DNA from: Candidatus Uhrbacteria bacterium
Lineage (GTDB): Bacteria; Patescibacteriota; Patescibacteriia; JACQRZ01
Length of the DNA stretch: 8,404 bases
Reading direction: 5' to 3'
NCBI GenBank assembly: GCA_016209345.1
Contig: JACQWH010000062.1
Span: 1 to 8,404 of the forward strand
Shown here: positions 1-6,837 of the stretch, in pieces
Layout: every line of letters begins with the position of its first letter
How positions within the stretch are numbered: the stretch's first letter is position 1
Notes under the pieces: model-generated
The model's database searches: none
Told to the model about the DNA's origin: nothing
Seen by the model: the letters and a program-made list of their open reading frames with translations, nothing else
Made by a program: the position numbers and the translations under genes

Positions 1-278
1 AGCGTAAATACCGCATTAACCATTGCCTGTGACTCTTCGGGAAGTGAATTTCCAGGATGAACAGTACCCCTAATAATCTCCCGTGCCGCCACAAAGAAAT
101 CAAAGGTATATTCTTGCACTCCCTCCGGTTTGTCCGTAGTATCATTACCTAACACTGGACCTCCGCCCTCTTTTTGAAGTCGCCCTGCAACAGCGCGAAG
201 TATGGCTTCATCCCTGCTCCCAAAATGCACAATAAGCTCTGAGAGATTGATTGTATGGATTGATATTCGTTGTGACAT
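1..278 (-). CDS. Unrecognised protein, N-terminal 92 codons only (runs off left edge)
   Basis: An open frame reads leftward from the ATG at 278-276 to the window edge without a stop. It begins MSQRISIHTINLSELIVHFG and continues with SRDEAILRAV at residues 21-30. There is no signal peptide or membrane segment; the visible part is mixed polar and hydrophobic, with a probable amphipathic helix at about 22-36 and a flexible GGG stretch at 38-40. A purine-rich GGAAGGG lies about 10 bases before the ATG and could serve as ribosome binding site. It starts 35 bp after the tRNA-Gln gene on the same strand, so it may share a transcript with ftsEX and the tRNA. The N-terminal layout (short strand, then an xSRDEA helix) reminds me of small uncharacterised proteins of the DUF7691 type, but this is recall and weak. 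The function is unknown. The competing frame at 149-394 runs through the tRNA and was not chosen. Confidence 0.6.
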   Translation of the reverse strand, partial: MSQRISIHTINLSELIVHFGSRDEAILRAVAGRLQKEGGGPVLGNDTTDKPEGVQEYTFDFFVAAREIIRGTVHPGNSLPEESQAMVNAVFT

Positions 279-313
279 ATTTTTCTACCCTTCCATTTGA
301 ATTTATATTCATC

Positions 314-384
314 CTGGGGGAGAAGGATTCGAACCCTCATAAACTGAGTCAAAGTCAGTTGTCCTGCCGTTAGACGATCCCCCA
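314..384 (-). tRNA. tRNA-Gln (anticodon TTG)
   Basis: The gene folds as a complete 71-nt cloverleaf on the minus strand. The acceptor stem TGGGGGA pairs perfectly with TCCCCCA and is followed by discriminator G. The D arm closes with GTC/GAC. The anticodon stem ACTGA/TCAGT holds the loop CTTTGAC, giving anticodon TTG and therefore glutamine. The T arm is GAGGG-TTCGAAT-CCTTC, with one G-T pair. The CCA tail is not encoded (the next bases are GAT), so a CCA-adding enzyme must finish it. It sits 12 bp after the ftsX stop and 35 bp before the partial gene, all on one strand, so it may be processed from an ftsEX transcript. Confidence 0.96.
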
Positions 385-396
385 TCATGCGCAATC

Positions 397-1311
397 CTAC
401 ACCTTCAGATAGCGGCCAATGGCAACCGTTGAGCTCAACACGTTCAGTATGACAACTGCCGCAAACTGATAGCCGAAAATAGGTATAAAATTTTCACTGA
501 AATACCCTAGCATATCCAGAGCGTTCCCGTCAAAGAGCCGAAAAACAATCGGTTGAAGGGCGCTGAGTATCGGAAAAACGAGGAGGATGGTGATACCCAT
601 AGCCACAACGCTATACAGCAATGCCTCGATAATGAGCGGCGCGCGGACAAACCAATTCGTGGCGCCGACGAGCTTCATAATCCCCACTTCCCGCCGACGC
701 GTGTAAATGGTGATGCGAATGGTGTTCATCACGATAAGCGCGGCGATGATGGCAAGAAAAATCGTCACGCCCATGCCGGCAGTGCGGACTTGCGCCTTGA
801 TCTCCTGAATGCGCGAAATGAGTCGCGTGCGATCCTGGAACGTTCGGTTCTCTATCAGGGGTTGGTATCGCTGGTCATCAATGAACGATAAAATCGGCGT
901 ATAGCCCTCAATTGTTTTTGCGCGGACAATGACACTTGCCGTAAGCGGATTTTCCTCAAGTTCTTTCAGTGATTCCTGAATATTGGAATCGGACTGATAC
1001 CGCTCTTTCAGGCGATTGAGCGCGTCGTCTTTGCTAATAAGGTCGGCTGAAAGCACCTCGCGTATGCCACCGAGATCGGCAACGAACTTCTGAATCTCCG
1101 CATCCTGGGCTGTCTCTTGGAAATAGACCGTGACGTTTACCCGCTGCTCAAGGGACTGGATTGATTGTTCCAAAAGCGCGTGAAGACCAACAAAAAAATT
1201 GACTGACAACAATGCCAGGGTCAGTATTGATACGGTGACGGTGGAAAGCCACAAATTCCGCCAAAAATTCTGAAACGAAAACTTAATGATACGCGCACTG
1301 CTGATAAACAT
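397..1311 (-). CDS. ftsX: Cell division protein FtsX (permease-like subunit of FtsEX)
   Basis: This is the 304-residue membrane half of the FtsEX complex, which acts at the division site and relays ATP binding by FtsE to wall hydrolases outside the cell. The layout is that of the family: a short cytoplasmic N-terminus with FSFQNFWRNLWLS at 11-23, TM1 at about 24-46, an extracellular domain at about 47-175, then TM2 (180-203), TM3 (224-254) and TM4 (277-300). The loop after TM2 carries the conserved RRREVGIMKLVGAT at 205-218, which contacts FtsE. The extracellular domain has the usual VNVTVYF strand (58-64) and the ENPLTASVIV strand (120-129). It follows ftsE by 12 bp on the same strand, so the two are surely co-transcribed. 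Length is normal for bacterial FtsX. No Shine-Dalgarno sequence precedes the ATG; translation may be coupled to ftsE. The stop is TAG. Confidence 0.95.
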   Translation of the reverse strand: MFISSARIIKFSFQNFWRNLWLSTVTVSILTLALLSVNFFVGLHALLEQSIQSLEQRVNVTVYFQETAQDAEIQKFVADLGGIREVLSADLISKDDALNRLKERYQSDSNIQESLKELEENPLTASVIVRAKTIEGYTPILSFIDDQRYQPLIENRTFQDRTRLISRIQEIKAQVRTAGMGVTIFLAIIAALIVMNTIRITIYTRRREVGIMKLVGATNWFVRAPLIIEALLYSVVAMGITILLVFPILSALQPIVFRLFDGNALDMLGYFSENFIPIFGYQFAAVVILNVLSSTVAIGRYLKV

Positions 1312-1323
1312 GTCGGTGTACTG

Positions 1324-2004
1324 TTAAATAAAATATTTGCCGTGGGCCTTATCGGATATGATCTGTCCGTGCTGCATCGAGATAACGCGCTTCTTCAAGA
1401 CGTTGACGACTTCCCTGTTGTGCGTGACGAACATCAGCGTCGTTCCCAGCTCATTAATACGCACAAGGACATCGATAATTGTTTTAGCGGTAAGCGAATC
1501 AAGGTCACCGGTCGGCTCGTCGGCAATCAGAAATTTCGGCCGATGAATCAATGCCCGCGCAATCGCAACGCGCTGCTGTTCTCCACCGGAAAGCTGGCGG
1601 GGATACCGATGGGACTTTTCCTCAAGCCCGACAATTTTAAGCACCTGGGGCACGACCGACGCGATTGTTTTTGACGGCTCACCGCATACCTCAAGGGCAA
1701 ACGCCACGTTCTCCTGCACGGTTTTCTGCTCCAACAGCTTAAAATCCTGATACACGACGCCTATCTGCCGACGCAACAGGGGAATATCTCTCCTCCTTAT
1801 TCGTGTAATATCCCATCCTCCGATGTTGATAGTACCGCTTGTCGGACGCTCCTCTGCCGTCATAAGTTTTACCAGTGTCGATTTGCCCGCTCCGCTCATG
1901 CCGACCAAAAAAACAAACTCACCCGGTTCGACATGAAGATCGACGCCGGCAAGCGCAGTCGTATCGGGAGGGTATATTTTTTTGACTCCTTCGAGAGTAA
2001 TCAT
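1324..2004 (-). CDS. ftsE: Cell division ATP-binding protein FtsE
   Basis: This is a 226-residue ABC ATPase and the cytoplasmic nucleotide-binding partner of FtsX. It begins with the FtsE-like MITLEGVKKIYPPDTTALAG. All ATPase motifs are intact: Walker A GMSGAGKST at 35-43, Q-loop Q86 in VVYQDFKLL, ABC signature LSGGEQQR at 138-145, Walker B FLIADEP at 158-164 with catalytic E163, D-loop GDLDS at 166-170 and the H-loop histidine at 195 in VTHN. The QDFKLL sequence and immediate linkage to ftsX separate it from LolD/MacB-type ATPases. It starts 35 bp after the RlpA-like gene. The leader is pyrimidine-rich, with a tandem TCGTCCC heptamer just before the ATG and no Shine-Dalgarno motif. The stop is TAA. 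Confidence 0.96.
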   Translation of the reverse strand: MITLEGVKKIYPPDTTALAGVDLHVEPGEFVFLVGMSGAGKSTLVKLMTAEERPTSGTINIGGWDITRIRRRDIPLLRRQIGVVYQDFKLLEQKTVQENVAFALEVCGEPSKTIASVVPQVLKIVGLEEKSHRYPRQLSGGEQQRVAIARALIHRPKFLIADEPTGDLDSLTAKTIIDVLVRINELGTTLMFVTHNREVVNVLKKRVISMQHGQIISDKAHGKYFI

Positions 2005-2039
2005 ACGGAGGGACGAGGGACGAAGATTGAGGAATACAA

Positions 2040-2783
2040 TTAATCGAGACGTTCGATACGAACGTTTATCAAACCCTCGCCAAGCTTTGCTATTTTTTTA
2101 AACGCCGTGCTCACAAGATCTATAATACGCTTTTCATTTTTATTCGTCCATGTGGATGTCACTGTGACAGTGGTTGATTTTTTGTTTGCGGCATTTGTCA
2201 CCTTTAATTTCGTTCCTATTGGAAATAGATTTGTTGCCGAACCTGACGGATAGCGCTTGTGCGCATACCAGCTGGCTATCCCTTCATGTGCGTCACTCCC
2301 GTCAGCAAAGACAGCAACAATGATATGATCTCCCTTTGGAATATCTGCCGAAACCGTTTGCGCCTTCCTGTTCATCGTGCTAATGAGTTTCACCCACCGG
2401 TTCTTGTCAAAATCCCATACAGAGACGCGGGGACGATAAAGGGTGTCTGCATAGGATAGCGTGAGCAAGGATGGTTCTTTGTCGAGAGCGACGCTATTAT
2501 CGAGAACGGAGACATCACACACCGGAGAAAGGACTATCATGCCCTTTGGAATAGGGAAAAAACTATTCACAAGCAGCGTGTCTACTGTTGTGAAACGGTG
2601 TCCTGCGGCGCTCAATTCCCCAATGGCCTGGCGGCAATCACTTTTTGGGGTTCCATTCACAGCGCCCGCCAGAGCACTCGCCGGCTGAGCAAAAAGACCA
2701 ACCGCGAGAATAACTGCCACGAAAAAACCCGACACCAACGCAACATTGCGCCATTGGAAGAAAAAATATATACTGGTGAACAT
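2040..2783 (-). CDS. Exported protein with C-terminal RlpA-like double-psi beta-barrel (degenerate active site)
   Basis: This is a 247-residue exported protein if the ATG at 2783 is used; an in-frame ATG at 2810 would add nine hydrophobic residues (MLECAIFVF) and puts the start 13 bp from the divergent tRNA-Gly. Numbering here is from 2810. A positively charged RN at 21-22, a hydrophobic core at about 23-41 and QPASALAG form a signal peptide with likely cleavage after ASA or ALA. The middle domain (about 50-175) has two cysteines, C59 and C98, which could form a disulphide, and a strand-rich IPKGMIVLSPV element. Residues 177-254 match the RlpA barrel: GIASWYAHK, FPIGTKLKVTN, then RIIDLVSTAFKKIAKLGEG. 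The usual AAH and DRGP elements are replaced by SATN and STWTN, so lytic transglycosylase activity is doubtful. A -10-like TATATT at 2796-2791 would give a near-leaderless start at 2783. It lies 35 bp upstream of ftsE on the same strand, which suggests a cell-wall role at division. Confidence 0.8.
   Translation of the reverse strand: MFTSIYFFFQWRNVALVSGFFVAVILAVGLFAQPASALAGAVNGTPKSDCRQAIGELSAAGHRFTTVDTLLVNSFFPIPKGMIVLSPVCDVSVLDNSVALDKEPSLLTLSYADTLYRPRVSVWDFDKNRWVKLISTMNRKAQTVSADIPKGDHIIVAVFADGSDAHEGIASWYAHKRYPSGSATNLFPIGTKLKVTNAANKKSTTVTVTSTWTNKNEKRIIDLVSTAFKKIAKLGEGLINVRIERLD
2746..2774 (+). promoter_or_regulatory. Candidate sigma70-type promoter for tRNA-Gly and downstream operon
   Basis: TTGCGC at 2746-2751 (three of six matches to TTGACA) is followed by a 17-bp spacer and TATACT at 2769-2774 (five of six matches to TATAAT). 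Transcription would start near 2781, about 43 bp before the tRNA-Gly gene. The element lies inside the start of the divergent RlpA-like gene. This is a consensus match only. Confidence 0.35.
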
Positions 2784-2823
2784 GAAAACAAATATAGCAC
2801 ATTCCAACATGATGCGCTATGAC

Positions 2824-2897
2824 GCGGGCGTAGTACAATGGTAGTATGTATGCTTCCCAAGCATGAGACGTGGGTCCGATTCCCATCGCCCGCTCCA
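2824..2897 (+). tRNA. tRNA-Gly (anticodon CCC), CCA end encoded
   Basis: The gene is a complete 74-nt cloverleaf. The acceptor stem GCGGGCG pairs perfectly with CGCCCGC, followed by discriminator T and an encoded CCA at 2895-2897. The D loop contains the usual AATGG. The anticodon stem TATGC/GCATG (one T-G pair) holds the loop TTCCCAA, giving anticodon CCC and therefore glycine. The T arm GTGGG-TCCGATT-CCCAT is standard. The next gene begins only 15 bp after the CCA, so tRNA and mRNA are probably cut from one transcript. Confidence 0.96.
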
Positions 2898-2912
2898 GTA
2901 ACACCTCTCCCT

Positions 2913-3848
2913 ATGAACGAACCAAATCCACGAAGGCCTGCTGCTGACGACGGCAGTGCACACGAATACCTGAAGCAGGAGCTCAATGATATGAGCATGG
3001 CGCTTGCCCGATTTCGGCATTATTTGGCTGACCATAATTTTTCTTTTGACAAAAATGCTACACCTCATGACAGAGAGCACGAACTCAGCATGATAGCTGA
3101 TGAGCTGGAACGAATAGCAATTCGTGTGGATGAATTTGAACTGTCTGGCGCTATTGAAAAAAAATTGCGCACATTAATTTGTGAGGAGCTGGATTTTGCA
3201 TCCGATATGCTTCATGATGTGGCGGATACCGGCATGAATATTGACCTGGACCAGGAAATGTTTATCGTCTGCATTGAAAGAATTGCCCCCGCCACGGAAG
3301 AGGCGGAAATTGTTTTACATGTGCTCCAAGCCGCGCACGGAACATATATACGGGATGAGAGCGCATACCTCCATGCCGATGGACGTTGCGGATATACACC
3401 CAAACACTTTTTTAGTATCGAACCGCTCATTGGAGCGCTGAGCAGTGCGTTGATCGCTATTGATGACTGCACGATTGGAGAAAATTTTGACACATTCAAT
3501 CCTGAGAAAAAAACCGACCTGATCCGCATTGGAAAACATATAAAGGGGGCGTTGGAAACCATCATGAAAACATTGGCTGAAACAAAAGGAGACCCAATCG
3601 AAAAGTCGTTTCGTCTTGTCGCGGTAAAGCTTGCATCGGCACTTGCCATCATGCGCGAGGAGCTTTCGCTTTCACAAGATATTTTTTATTCGCGCGTTAT
3701 CGCACAAACGATGAATACGGAAATAAGCGGCGGATTTTGTCTTGAAAGAATCAAACAGAATGTATTGACAGAAGATGTGAGTGCGATTGATGCACTCGAA
3801 GATGCGCTCGCCATCATGCAAATGGTCCACCAAATTACAGTTCAATAA
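2913..3848 (+). CDS. Uncharacterised soluble helical protein, 311 residues
   Basis: I do not recognise this family. The ATG at 2913 is the first in-frame start clear of the tRNA-Gly gene; upstream codons in this frame only translate the tRNA. The predicted protein has no signal peptide or transmembrane segment and looks almost wholly alpha-helical and acidic, with helix-rich stretches at about 16-40, 52-105, 125-142, 168-185, 200-224, 229-253 and 287-309. A short aromatic and glycine-containing region (YLHADGRCGYTPKHFFS, 152-168) interrupts the helices. Five cysteines (90, 120, 159, 186, 276) form no CxxC pair. An alternative start at 2991 (residue 27, MSMALARF) has a good AGGAG nine bases upstream, whereas 2913 has no Shine-Dalgarno motif; the first 26 residues look disordered, so the shorter form is possible. 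It heads a close-packed series with the MFS and ABC exporters. Its helical, cytoplasmic character would suit a scaffold or regulator, but that is a guess. Confidence 0.8.
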   Translation: MNEPNPRRPAADDGSAHEYLKQELNDMSMALARFRHYLADHNFSFDKNATPHDREHELSMIADELERIAIRVDEFELSGAIEKKLRTLICEELDFASDMLHDVADTGMNIDLDQEMFIVCIERIAPATEEAEIVLHVLQAAHGTYIRDESAYLHADGRCGYTPKHFFSIEPLIGALSSALIAIDDCTIGENFDTFNPEKKTDLIRIGKHIKGALETIMKTLAETKGDPIEKSFRLVAVKLASALAIMREELSLSQDIFYSRVIAQTMNTEISGGFCLERIKQNVLTEDVSAIDALEDALAIMQMVHQITVQ

Positions 3849-3860
3849 TTATACTGAAAA

Positions 3861-3992
3861 TTGAAACTGTGGAAAAAACTGGCGATCCCTGAAGGACTTG
3901 CTCCCCTCGAATATCTGATCAATACTGTTGATATTTTAAAACTTGCAAAAAGGGTTGCCGATATTCAGACGCGACCTCCGGCGGGATTATGA
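3861..3992 (+). CDS. Possible small ORF, 43 codons, TTG start, coupled to MFS gene
   Basis: A stop-free frame from TTG at 3861 encodes 43 residues, including KKLAIPEGLAPLEYLINTVD and then ILKLAKRVADIQTRPPAGL. Its TGA overlaps the MFS start in an ATGA arrangement, typical of translational coupling. It starts 12 bp after the 311-residue gene, in the same frame but separated from it by TAA and TGA. There is no ATG in the frame and no Shine-Dalgarno sequence, and a 43-codon open frame can arise by chance about one time in eight. The residues suggest one amphipathic helix with a basic patch. It may be a genuine small protein, a leader ORF for the MFS gene, or the remnant tail of a deleted gene. 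I do not recognise the sequence. Confidence 0.35.
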   Translation: MKLWKKLAIPEGLAPLEYLINTVDILKLAKRVADIQTRPPAGL

Positions 3993-5164
3993 ACAAACCA
4001 ACAAAAAATGTTTTTTATATCGGACTGTTAAGTTTTTTCGGCGGAATAAGCCAGGATATTTTTGTTCCCATTTTGCCGCTTTACTTGGCAAATGTTCTTG
4101 GGCTTGATAAGGCGTTTATTGGCATTTCGGAAGGACTTGTCACGAGCGGCGCAAGTTTGTTTAAAATTGTTTCGGGCTTTTGGGTTGATAAGGTTGGCAA
4201 GAAAAAGCCATTCATCTTCCTTGGCTACTTTCTCTCAATGATCGCGCGTCCGCTCTTGGCTGTTATCTCGGGCGCGGGGGGTATTCTTTTCTTGCGATTT
4301 CTTGATGGGATTGGAAAAGGGTTGAAGGACTCGCCAAAAGACGCGCTCATCGCCGACTCATCTGACGCGGCAACAAGAGGAAAAAGTTTTGGCATTGCGC
4401 GCATGTTGGATACCTTCGGATCGGTGATTGGGCCTCTGGTGCTTTTCTCGCTTTTATATCTCTTGAGAGATCATCCGCTCCAATATCAGCTGATTCTTAT
4501 CGCAACGGCATTCCCCCTTCTCATTACGCTGACGATTCTTCAGACAAAGGTGAAGGAAACTGTCGCTGAAAAAACGACGGCGGGCACCGCGCACCACGAA
4601 AAACTTCCACGAAAATTCTATCTCTTCCTCGCAATCATGCTACTCTTTGGCATTGGCAACTCATCCGACGCGTTTCTCATTCTTCGTGCACAAGATGTCG
4701 GCGTCACGCTCCTTGCCATCCCCCTTGTGTTTGCGCTTTTTAATGCGGTGTATGCGAGCGCATCCGTACCCCTCGGCAGTCTCTCTGACAGGATTGGACG
4801 CGAAAAAGTCATTCTGCTCGGGTGGTGCGCGTATGCCATTGCGTATCTCGGATTCGGGCTTGCGAGCGCAAGCTATCAGATATGGCTCCTCTTTGCCTTC
4901 TACGGACTCTACTATGCGACGACGTATGGTGTTGCAAAGGCATTTGTCGCAGATATGGTCCCTGCTACGCATCGCGGCCGCGCGTACGGCATCTACAACA
5001 CCGCGATTGGCCTTGTCAGCTTACCGGCAAGTTTTATTGCCGGACTTCTGTGGGATCGCGTCAACCCTTCTGCCCCCTTTCTATTTGGTGCTGTATTAGC
5101 CGCTTGTGCCTCACTGTGTTTTATAATTTTTATCAGGCAAGAGCGGCGTATGTCCGCTTCGTAA
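3989..5164 (+). CDS. Major facilitator superfamily (MFS) transporter
   Basis: This 391-residue integral membrane protein has the two-times-six TM layout of MFS carriers, which exchange or symport small solutes using ion gradients. The cytoplasmic loop motif A appears in both halves: GFWVDKVGKKK at 63-73 between TM2 and TM3, and GSLSDRIGREK at 263-273 between TM8 and TM9. TM4 is preceded by RFLDGIGKGLKDSPKDALIA (103-122), and RGKSFGIARMLDTFGSVIGP (130-149) covers the loop into TM5; this pattern is common in uncharacterised bacterial drug-efflux-like permeases. The central cytoplasmic linker spans about 185-208 and is charged. SSDAF at 225-229 in TM7 and SQDIF at 21-25 in TM1 are matching half-repeats, each with an acidic residue in the membrane. 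Substrate cannot be read from sequence. The ATG overlaps the preceding small ORF by 4 bp, and the ABC exporter follows after 3 bp. The GGCGGG before the ATG is a weak ribosome site. Confidence 0.92.
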   Translation: MNKPTKNVFYIGLLSFFGGISQDIFVPILPLYLANVLGLDKAFIGISEGLVTSGASLFKIVSGFWVDKVGKKKPFIFLGYFLSMIARPLLAVISGAGGILFLRFLDGIGKGLKDSPKDALIADSSDAATRGKSFGIARMLDTFGSVIGPLVLFSLLYLLRDHPLQYQLILIATAFPLLITLTILQTKVKETVAEKTTAGTAHHEKLPRKFYLFLAIMLLFGIGNSSDAFLILRAQDVGVTLLAIPLVFALFNAVYASASVPLGSLSDRIGREKVILLGWCAYAIAYLGFGLASASYQIWLLFAFYGLYYATTYGVAKAFVADMVPATHRGRAYGIYNTAIGLVSLPASFIAGLLWDRVNPSAPFLFGAVLAACASLCFIIFIRQERRMSAS

Positions 5165-5167
5165 TGT

Positions 5168-6814
5168 ATGCGTGAAGTTTTATCCTTTCTCTATCGCCAT
5201 CTCGATCACTTTCGCCGTCGACTGATTGGCATTTTTTTTATTTCCATCATTGACGGCATTGCTCTCTTCCTCCTGCCGGTGTCACTTGCCGAATTCACCA
5301 AACACCCGCTTACCGAGACAAATTTTGGCATACTGCTTACACTTGTCATTCTGCTCTATCTGATAACCCTTCCCCTGGAATGGATTGTGCGCAGATACGG
5401 TGAAGCGCTTGGGTACGAATATGGAAATTATCTTCGCGTTAAATTTTTTCGCGCCCTTGAAGGTCTTCCTTATGCGCGTCTTATGGCGCATCACTCCGGT
5501 TATCTCCTTTCGCTCATTAATCGTGTTGCTGATGAAATGCAGCCGTTTGTCGCAAATGATATTCTCTGGGCGTTCTCGCGCACGATCGTGAATGTAAGCC
5601 TGCTCCTCGCCTACACGGCCCGAGAGTCCGTTCCTCTCGCGCTCGTTAACATCCTCTTTCTTCTCCTCTTCTTCGTTCTCTCTTATCGCCTTTCACTTCG
5701 ACAATCGGAATACGCGCATCATGTGAATATCGCACGCGCGGGTCTCCTACAGTATACGAGCGACTTTCTTACGAATATTCTCACGGTCAAAAAGCTTGGC
5801 GTCTTTGCCTTTGCCCACGACCGTATCAGCGACGCAACCAACGACCACGATCGCGCCATCCACGACCAGCAGCGATTTCACGCCTTTCGTTGGAACATAC
5901 TCCATATGGTTTACGGCGTTATGCTCCTTGGTACGATCGGTTTCTATCTCTATCTCATAGCTGCCAACAAAGCTTCGGTGTCGGGGCTTATTATCTTTGT
6001 TGCTGTCTTCTGGATGCTTCGCGCGAATATGTCGTTTACCGCTGAAGCGATCAAAAGATTATTCTCGCTGAAGGCCTACATCAAAAATATCACCGATATT
6101 TTTGCGTACTCAGAGATGGCTCAAAACGCACCTGAACACATAGCAGACGCGTGGACATCAATCACGCTTTCCAACATTATCATGCGCTATGACGAGAATG
6201 AAACACAAATTCGCATCCCATCCTTTACGCTCACCAGGGGGGATAGTGTATGTATCACGGGGGTATCGGGACAGGGTAAAACAACGTTCCTCAATCTTCT
6301 TGCGCGATTTCATGTGCCTCAAAAAGGTATTCGTGAAATAGACGGCGTATTCTACAATGAATTACCGCTCAATTTTTTCTCAACCCGCATGGTCATGATC
6401 TCCCAGGAAGTTGAACTATTCTCACTATCACTGCGAGATAATATTATTCTTGGCAGCAACACTATTGATGACGCTAATATTATTCGCATCCTCGCAGATA
6501 TTGGCCTGGCTGATTGGGTTTCTTCCCTTGAAAAAGGTCTTGATACACTTGTTGGAGAGAAAGGCATTAAACTTTCCGCCGGACAAAAACAACGTGTCAA
6601 TCTTGTTCGCGGACTCTTGCTTGACAGAGATATCTATCTCCTTGACGAACCGACGTCGCACCTTGACCATGTGACAGAGGAGCGTGTCATTCAATTTCTG
6701 GAAAAACGCTTGAGAGATAAAACTGCCGTAATCGTCTCGCATCGCCCTGCGGTGCAACGGCTGTGCACGCGATTTTATGAATTCAAAGAACATGAGATGA
6801 GAGAGTTAGTATAG
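5168..6814 (+). CDS. ABC exporter half-transporter (fused permease and ATPase)
   Basis: This 548-residue polypeptide joins an N-terminal membrane domain (about 1-310) to a C-terminal ABC ATPase (about 330-548), the arrangement of type IV exporters that work as dimers. Likely TM helices are at 20-41, 53-74, 131-150, 154-176, 244-266 and 269-290. In the ATPase, the A-loop tyrosine may be Y341, Walker A is GVSGQGKTT (365-373), the Q-loop is Q413 in MISQEVELF, the signature is LSAGQKQRV (469-477, A for the usual second-position G), Walker B is IYLLDE (489-494) with catalytic E494, the D-loop is SHLD (497-500) and the H-loop is H525 in SHRP. All catalytic residues are present, so it should be active. 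With only one half encoded here, a homodimer is likeliest. It starts 3 bp after the MFS stop. Substrate is unknown; the membrane domain gives no clear MsbA or peptide-exporter signature. The stop is TAG. Confidence 0.93.
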   Translation: MREVLSFLYRHLDHFRRRLIGIFFISIIDGIALFLLPVSLAEFTKHPLTETNFGILLTLVILLYLITLPLEWIVRRYGEALGYEYGNYLRVKFFRALEGLPYARLMAHHSGYLLSLINRVADEMQPFVANDILWAFSRTIVNVSLLLAYTARESVPLALVNILFLLLFFVLSYRLSLRQSEYAHHVNIARAGLLQYTSDFLTNILTVKKLGVFAFAHDRISDATNDHDRAIHDQQRFHAFRWNILHMVYGVMLLGTIGFYLYLIAANKASVSGLIIFVAVFWMLRANMSFTAEAIKRLFSLKAYIKNITDIFAYSEMAQNAPEHIADAWTSITLSNIIMRYDENETQIRIPSFTLTRGDSVCITGVSGQGKTTFLNLLARFHVPQKGIREIDGVFYNELPLNFFSTRMVMISQEVELFSLSLRDNIILGSNTIDDANIIRILADIGLADWVSSLEKGLDTLVGEKGIKLSAGQKQRVNLVRGLLLDRDIYLLDEPTSHLDHVTEERVIQFLEKRLRDKTAVIVSHRPAVQRLCTRFYEFKEHEMRELV

Positions 6815-6837
6815 ATACCAAATTCATCATCAATAGT

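Noticed and set aside
149..394. Minus-strand open frame of 81 codons
   Set aside because: Its first half is a translation of tRNA-Gln, and its second half overlaps the better-supported partial gene (1-278) in another frame.
553..891. Plus-strand open frame of 112 codons antisense to ftsX
   Set aside because: Highly charged, low-plausibility sequence fully antisense to a clear ftsX gene; it is a shadow of GC-rich codons.
2791..2819. Full minus-strand promoter for the RlpA-like gene
   Set aside because: TATATT at 2796-2791 is a fair -10, but nothing resembling TTGACA lies 16-18 bp upstream, so it was mentioned but not listed as a feature.
2838..2912. N-terminal extension of the 311-residue protein to an ATG at 2838
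   Set aside because: These 25 codons lie mostly inside tRNA-Gly; the residues simply translate the anticodon and T arms.
2657..3080. Minus-strand open frames across the tRNA-Gly region
   Set aside because: They cross the tRNA and the start of two better-supported genes and show no recognisable domain.
4661..4972. Antisense and alternative-frame ORFs within the MFS gene
   Set aside because: They are explained by the strong MFS reading frame; none has its own start signal or domain.
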